Part shown: piece by piece, positions 59,928-64,000 of the stretch | Layout of the letters: every line of letters starts with the position of its first letter | Numbering within the stretch: position 1 is the stretch's first letter | NCBI GenBank assembly: GCA_947579665.1 | Contig: OX388350.1 | Span: forward strand, 34,567,393 to 34,631,392 | DNA length: 64,000 nucleotides | Reading direction: 5' to 3' | Origin: Sympetrum striolatum | Taxonomy: Eukaryota; Arthropoda; Insecta; Odonata; Libellulidae | Made by a program: the position numbers and the translations under genes | Notes under the pieces: model-generated | Databases searched by the model: none | Told to the model about the DNA's origin: nothing | What the model saw: only the letters and a program-made list of their open reading frames with translations

Positions 59928-60540
59928 GTATTAACGGTAGAATGGGAAAAACTAGAGCAGGTGGATAAATTTTCTCACTTGGGAAGTACTCTTTCATGGG
60001 ATGGAAGATGTAAAGGTGAGGTTCGTAAAAGAATAGCCCTGGCTAAGGAAGCTTTTATGAAGCGAAGGGAACTGATCATCAAAGGTATCGATAAAGGAAT
60101 CAGGAAAAGATTGGTAAAATCCTTGCTCTGGAGTGTGTTGCTTCACGGGTGCGAAACGTGGACTTTAAGGAAGCAAGAAGTTAAACGTTTGGAGATCTTC
60201 GAGATGCGGGATTGGCGTATAATGGAAAAAGTAAGTTGGGTTGATAGGAAAACAAACACGGAAGTACCGGAGAAGGTTGAGGAGGAGAGGGTTTTTATTC
60301 GAAGTGATTAAGCTTAGACAGAAGAAATGGGTCAGTCGAATATTGAGAGGATGTGGGTTGCTGAAGCTTGTAATTTAGGGTAGAATTCAAGGAAAAAAAC
60401 AGAGGGGAGGATAAAAAAAGATATAGGATGATTTAAAGAGTGGGGTAAGCTACAAGGAAGTGAAGAAGATGGAGTTGAATAGAAATTTATGAATTGCAAT
60501 TTTGATGCACATGAACCTACCGTAAGGTAGAAATTTCATT
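59928..60540 (+). pseudogene. RTE-type LINE ORF2 C-terminal fragment
   Basis: The open part (to 60311) reads WEKLEQVDKFSHLGSTLSWD, then GRCKGEVRKRIALAKEAF, KRLVKSLLWSVLLHGCETWT, RLEIFEMRDWRIMEKVSWVD and RKTNTEV. This is the RT thumb and C-terminal region typical of RTE/BovB-like LINEs (YLGS-x-x-x-x-DGRC, A-x-x-AF, SVLLYGCE-W, M-x-WRRML-x-SW-D). A frameshift near 60300 moves the similarity to EVIKLRQKKWVSRILRGCGL, followed by LLKLVI, stops, and GRIQGKKQRGG to MHMNLP at about 60535. Palm and endonuclease domains are missing, so it is a 5'-truncated dead copy. Confidence 0.85.
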
Positions 60541-60917
60541 TATGTAAACTCATTCTCTTGGATGTTCCTCTTTACTAACTATGTTCATCGGCGAATTTTC
60601 ATCCGGAAGAATTCATGGATAAATGCTCTATCACTAGGGAATCATTACATAAAACTCCACCGATGCTTTGAGGGTATGGTCAGTGAAAGGTTTGGCTCAC
60701 CAATTAGGAAAAAAATCCCTAAATTTCACGAGGACTGGGTTACCCCATATCCATGGATTTTTGTTAGGGACCTTTTTCTAAATGGCCGTCCCTTCGTACT
60801 TTGCAATGCTCAGACCGAAATTGCACTCACTGCAGTGCAGACATGACCCCGCGCATTGCTGGCAAAGATGAAACTGATTGCACAGAGTGAAAATAGTGAA
60901 TATTTATGGATGGAAGC
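60541..60917. other. Unannotated stretch after the LINE fragment
   Basis: A 94-codon plus frame (60562-60846) begins just after the LINE remnant. The peptide is unrecognised, and I see no clear LINE tail that would place it inside the element. Confidence 0.3.
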
Positions 60918-60957
60918 GAGAATTAAAAACCTGGTTCGGACCAGGTTTTTAATTCTC
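60918..60957. repeat. Perfect 18-bp hairpin with 4-base loop
   Basis: 'gagaattaaaaacctggt' is followed by loop TCGG and its exact reverse complement. A perfect 18-bp stem with a tetraloop is very unlikely by chance in this AT-rich context. The loop is too small for a normal animal microRNA precursor. It could be a snap-back from replication or the remnant of a foldback element. Confidence 0.9.
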
Positions 60958-61256
60958 TATCTTTAATTGAGGTTCCCCATTTGATACCTTGCAACTTAAA
61001 TTCGCGAATCCTGTTTGCACCGTATGCAATTTATGCGCTCACTAAATTATTCGATAATAAATACAGTGGATTTCATCCAACACATGTAACCACCAGAAAC
61101 AGTCAAATGTTTTTGTTGATAAACGACATTATTTGCTATATTAAATGCAACTAATTAAATATTAAGCCACCCATAATATTCCAGCCGAAACTTGGAGCTA
61201 TACGGTAAAATTACTCCTGTAAATAAGACACTAATTCGAAAGAGTAAGCTTTGATA
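60958..61256. other. Unannotated stretch
   Basis: I see nothing nameable between the hairpin and the retroelement-like repeat at 61257. Confidence 0.4.
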
Positions 61257-61610
61257 CATAATAATAATAACAATCGTCATTGTTTGGGCCAGGTTGAGGT
61301 TAAAAGCCTCCTCTTCCATCTTCTCTAGAGTCATTAATTATAGAATATTTAAATTGAAGAGAATAGTATGAGAAAAATAGAAGAATTGCGGACGTAGAAA
61401 ACCTAAGAGATTCATAGAGAATGAAATTACCCATTGAAGAAAAACACCCACAAAAAAGAGGGGTGTGAAAAACCTGCTGACGGTAGTAGCAAAAATATGA
61501 GAAAAAAGAACAAGACAAAATATAGAAATACACTACCAGTAAGTAAATGTGTGCGATACATCAATAAAAATAGTCAGTTAAAATTTGAATTAATGGTGAC
61601 CATGTACTAC
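61257..61610 (-). repeat. Retroelement-like 3' end with (ATT)n tail, copy 2
   Basis: Matched blocks with 50752-51090, in order on the plus strand: (ataata)n, 'aatcgtc', 'tttgggc', the stem 'gaggttaaaagcctc', 'ctcttccatct', 'agaagaattg', 'acctaagagattc', 'aaaacacccacaaa', 'ggggtgtgaaaaacctgc', 'aatacactacca' and 'gtgcgatacat'. Copy 1 has 'gagacttaaaagtctc' at the stem, so the fourth pair changed from A-T to G-C on both sides. Frames of 77 codons (61300-61533, minus) and others have no RT motif. Confidence 0.7.
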
Positions 61611-62192
61611 ATATTAATATAAAAATCAACTCATAAAAAGGAAAAAACTCTTTAAATAGATTAAATAACATCATTAAACTACATAAAATGAAAAGATAAA
61701 GGAGGTTAATCAATATCAATAAATTCCATGCGCCTGTATGCTTCGCCGACATAATGTATTTCAGTGGGTTTGAATATAATTTTCATGGGTGAATTCGAAG
61801 GACGATTACAAATGCATTAGGCTGAGACACCAAATGATAAGCTATTCATTCCTTTAGTTTAAGTTTTGCGAGAAAATGAATAGTATTGTTAATGAATCAT
61901 TATATGTAAACCGGGTTTCCCCGCTAATTGATTACCAAAATTATCTCCAGTTAAATAAAGGGATTGCCGCTACGGTTGGCATAGTCTGTGATGAAATTTG
62001 AAGATTAAATCTTCACACCCAAATTTCCACGATACAATAACCAACGACGCCATACACTGTGATTCCGAAATAATTTAGTGAGAATGACGATCAGAAGTGA
62101 CAATAAGCTCACTCAGGCCTGCCTTTTGGTAATTTAGAGCTCTATATGATTTCAAAGGCATGCTCTTTCATCCCTATATAATAAAAATGTTT
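61611..62192. other. AT-rich tract without recognisable genes
   Basis: No gene, RNA or repeat that I can name. The repeat at 61257-61610 may continue weakly to about 61700. Confidence 0.35.
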
Positions 62193-62361
62193 TAAATACT
62201 TCAAGATTATGTTGGAATCTTTATATATTACTTACAAGGTAAATTAACATTTAATTTATCACGAATTTCGTTGTTGTTAAATACTTCAAGATTATGTTGG
62301 AATCTTTGTAAATTACTTAAAAGGTAAATTAACATTTAATTTATCACGAATTTCGATGTTA
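62193..62361. repeat. Tandem duplication, 85-bp unit x2
   Basis: 'ttaaatacttcaagattatg' starts both units (period 85). The units share 'ttggaatctt', 'aaggtaaattaacattta' and 'atttatcacgaatttcg' and differ at about four positions in the middle ('tatatattacttac' versus 'gtaaattacttaaa'). It is a recent duplication without visible function. Confidence 0.9.
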
Positions 62362-64000
62362 TGATTTCAATTTAAATATTTACAAATTAAAATGCATAAA
62401 AGTGAAAAATTGTTCATCATAACTCAATTTTTTTTGGATGCAACTAACATTGTTGTTAAAATTATTTTATTTTTCAACATTTGATACGATGATGAGATTT
62501 AAATGCCTGCTATCTCAGGAACGATAACTGGAGATGCTATATTTTATAATTAAATACTTCCGAATCTTTATTATATATATATAATAATAATGTTATTTTT
62601 TAAATTAAAAGCCATATACAAGAGTTAAAATTGTATGATAATAATGAATTTTCTGTCAAGTTGTTTTGAAATTATCTTCGTTAAATTATTGCCGGTATAA
62701 CTTCGTTCAATTTTTCAGTGCTGTCATAAAAATTTCCGCGGGATTACTGCTCCTAGTTAATTAATAACAACGCTCTAGACAGTCTCAATGGGATGCAGAC
62801 AGAAACAGGTGAATTAATGAATGCTTTAGCGTCATGAATCTAGGACTACTCGGAGACGGGATCCCTTTGTCCATTTTTGGGCTTTTATCCAATGTAAGCA
62901 TAGACTCGGCTAGTATAGCAAACACACTATTCATCTTCAATGAGAAGGTGCCCTTGGAATTATCAAATATTGAGTTCAAAGGATAATCTTACTCTGACAA
63001 CTGTATGGTTAAATGAAAAGACTTTCGTTGGTTGAATATACAATGAAACGAGAGCACGCCGACATCCAACTTGAGAATAAACGGAACAAAGGATAACTGA
63101 ATTAACATGGAACCATGAAGAATTGCTCGCGTTCAAACCTCGTATAAGGAAATATTATTGTTATTTAGTGATCAAGATACAAAATTCGACTTCTCTGAAA
63201 GTAAAATTTCAAATTTCTAGGACAAGCCAGGTAATAACTGTAGTTGAAGAAGGTAAGAATATGTAGTAGTAGCAATGAGTAATTTAAGATAATGTGTGCG
63301 TATTGAAACTTCTCTGCGTGAAATTAATTGCTAATATTTGAAAAATAGATACTAACATATTATATGGAATTGGATGGATACGAAAATCATTCCGAAAATA
63401 TTTCCGAAAACATTTCCGCAAATACTTGGTAAATATGTTTGAAACATCGAGCATTTGGAGTGGTCTTGATTCATCATTCAGAAAACGTATAAAAAACAGT
63501 TACTTTTTCTTATTTTTTCCCGTTGCATTAACGGGAGTATAAAAAACCGTCATAATTTAAAACGCAAAGTTACACTAAAATTACTATATAGTATTACATA
63601 TAGATAAGTGTCTTATTTATACCATGACTAACTTTTCTACACTCCATAAACATATTTAAAACTTTCATAAAATCCAACGAATACATTTTAAAGTAATGCT
63701 AATCAGTATAGTTCTGTATAATTCATTAATTCATTACTTTGTACTTCCATATATTAAATTTAAAAAAAGCTCTTCCTATCCAGAATGACCCTTCCAATTC
63801 ATGATTACTGCTTAAATAGAGATATTTTTCCAAATATGAACATTGAATGAACGAATAATCATCCTAAATATGAACAACCTTCTCAGTTTCTTTAACATAT
63901 CTAGAACATACGCATATTCCCCAAAAAGAAAAACTTGCTATAATACTAAGTAATTCAGCTCTTTAAAATGCATTCATTCATTACCCCATATTTACATTCG
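62362..64000. other. AT-rich right edge without recognisable genes
   Basis: A TA microsatellite lies at 62571-62590. A 12-bp motif 'atttccgaaaac' is repeated three times with small changes at 63388-63423. No gene is recognised. The minus frame at 62785-62979 (64 codons) has no domain I know. Confidence 0.4.

Noticed and set aside
1..64000. CRISPR arrays, bacterial operons, rRNA genes or viral genes
   Set aside because: No regularly spaced identical repeats with unique spacers, no ribosome-binding-site-led gene runs, no rRNA-like conserved blocks and no recognisable viral protein similarity were seen.

Overview
The window looks like non-coding, repeat-laden DNA from a large arthropod (probably insect) nuclear genome. 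The reasons are a strongly AT-rich base composition, no dense coding, no bacterial-style operons, and a mix of mobile-element families known from insect genomes: tRNA-derived SINEs, RTE-type LINE 3' ends, mariner/Tc1-like and hAT non-autonomous DNA transposons, and foldback elements. I cannot name the species. No open reading frame longer than about 150 codons exists. The only protein similarities I recognise belong to transposable elements, so I call no intact host protein-coding gene and no functional tRNA or rRNA gene.

Layout. 1-2.3 kb: a nest of one dispersed repeat family with a 132-bp tandem array, then a GC-richer patch. 2.3-9.6 kb: AT-rich sequence with an inverted repeat (2669-2737) and a foldback element (4970-5123) whose right arm matches a type I hammerhead ribozyme core. 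9.7-10.9 kb: a ~340-bp tandem duplication, one copy of which was split by a 565-bp TA-flanked DNA transposon carrying a broken transposase. 12-14.2 kb: a short LINE 3' tail, a short direct repeat and a possible LINE C-terminal remnant. 17.2-17.7 kb: an internally deleted mariner with ~100-bp inverted repeats. 19.7-20.2 kb: the longest open frames in the window, unrecognised. 24.5 kb: a 164-bp inverted-repeat element. 31.2-31.8 and 38.7-39.1 kb: two hAT-type non-autonomous elements with 8-bp target duplications. 34.85-35.23 kb: a rearranged SINE with a 12-bp target duplication and a snap-back end. 40.3 and 45.1 kb: a ~530-bp direct duplication. 49.9-54.2 kb: three copies of one SINE family. 50.75 and 61.26 kb: two copies of a retroelement 3' end with a covarying stem-loop. 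52.3 kb: a possible promoter. 54.6 kb: a 131-bp foldback. 57.4 and 59.9 kb: two decayed RTE-type LINE ends. 60.9 kb: a perfect 18-bp hairpin.

How the parts relate. The SINEs are non-autonomous and need a LINE machinery; the RTE-type ends show that at least one such LINE family was active here, but I cannot show that it is the partner. The DNA elements all lack a usable transposase and would have depended on enzymes encoded elsewhere. The rest reads as intergenic or long-intron sequence. All coordinates come from reading by eye, so boundaries of diverged repeats may be off by some tens of bases.
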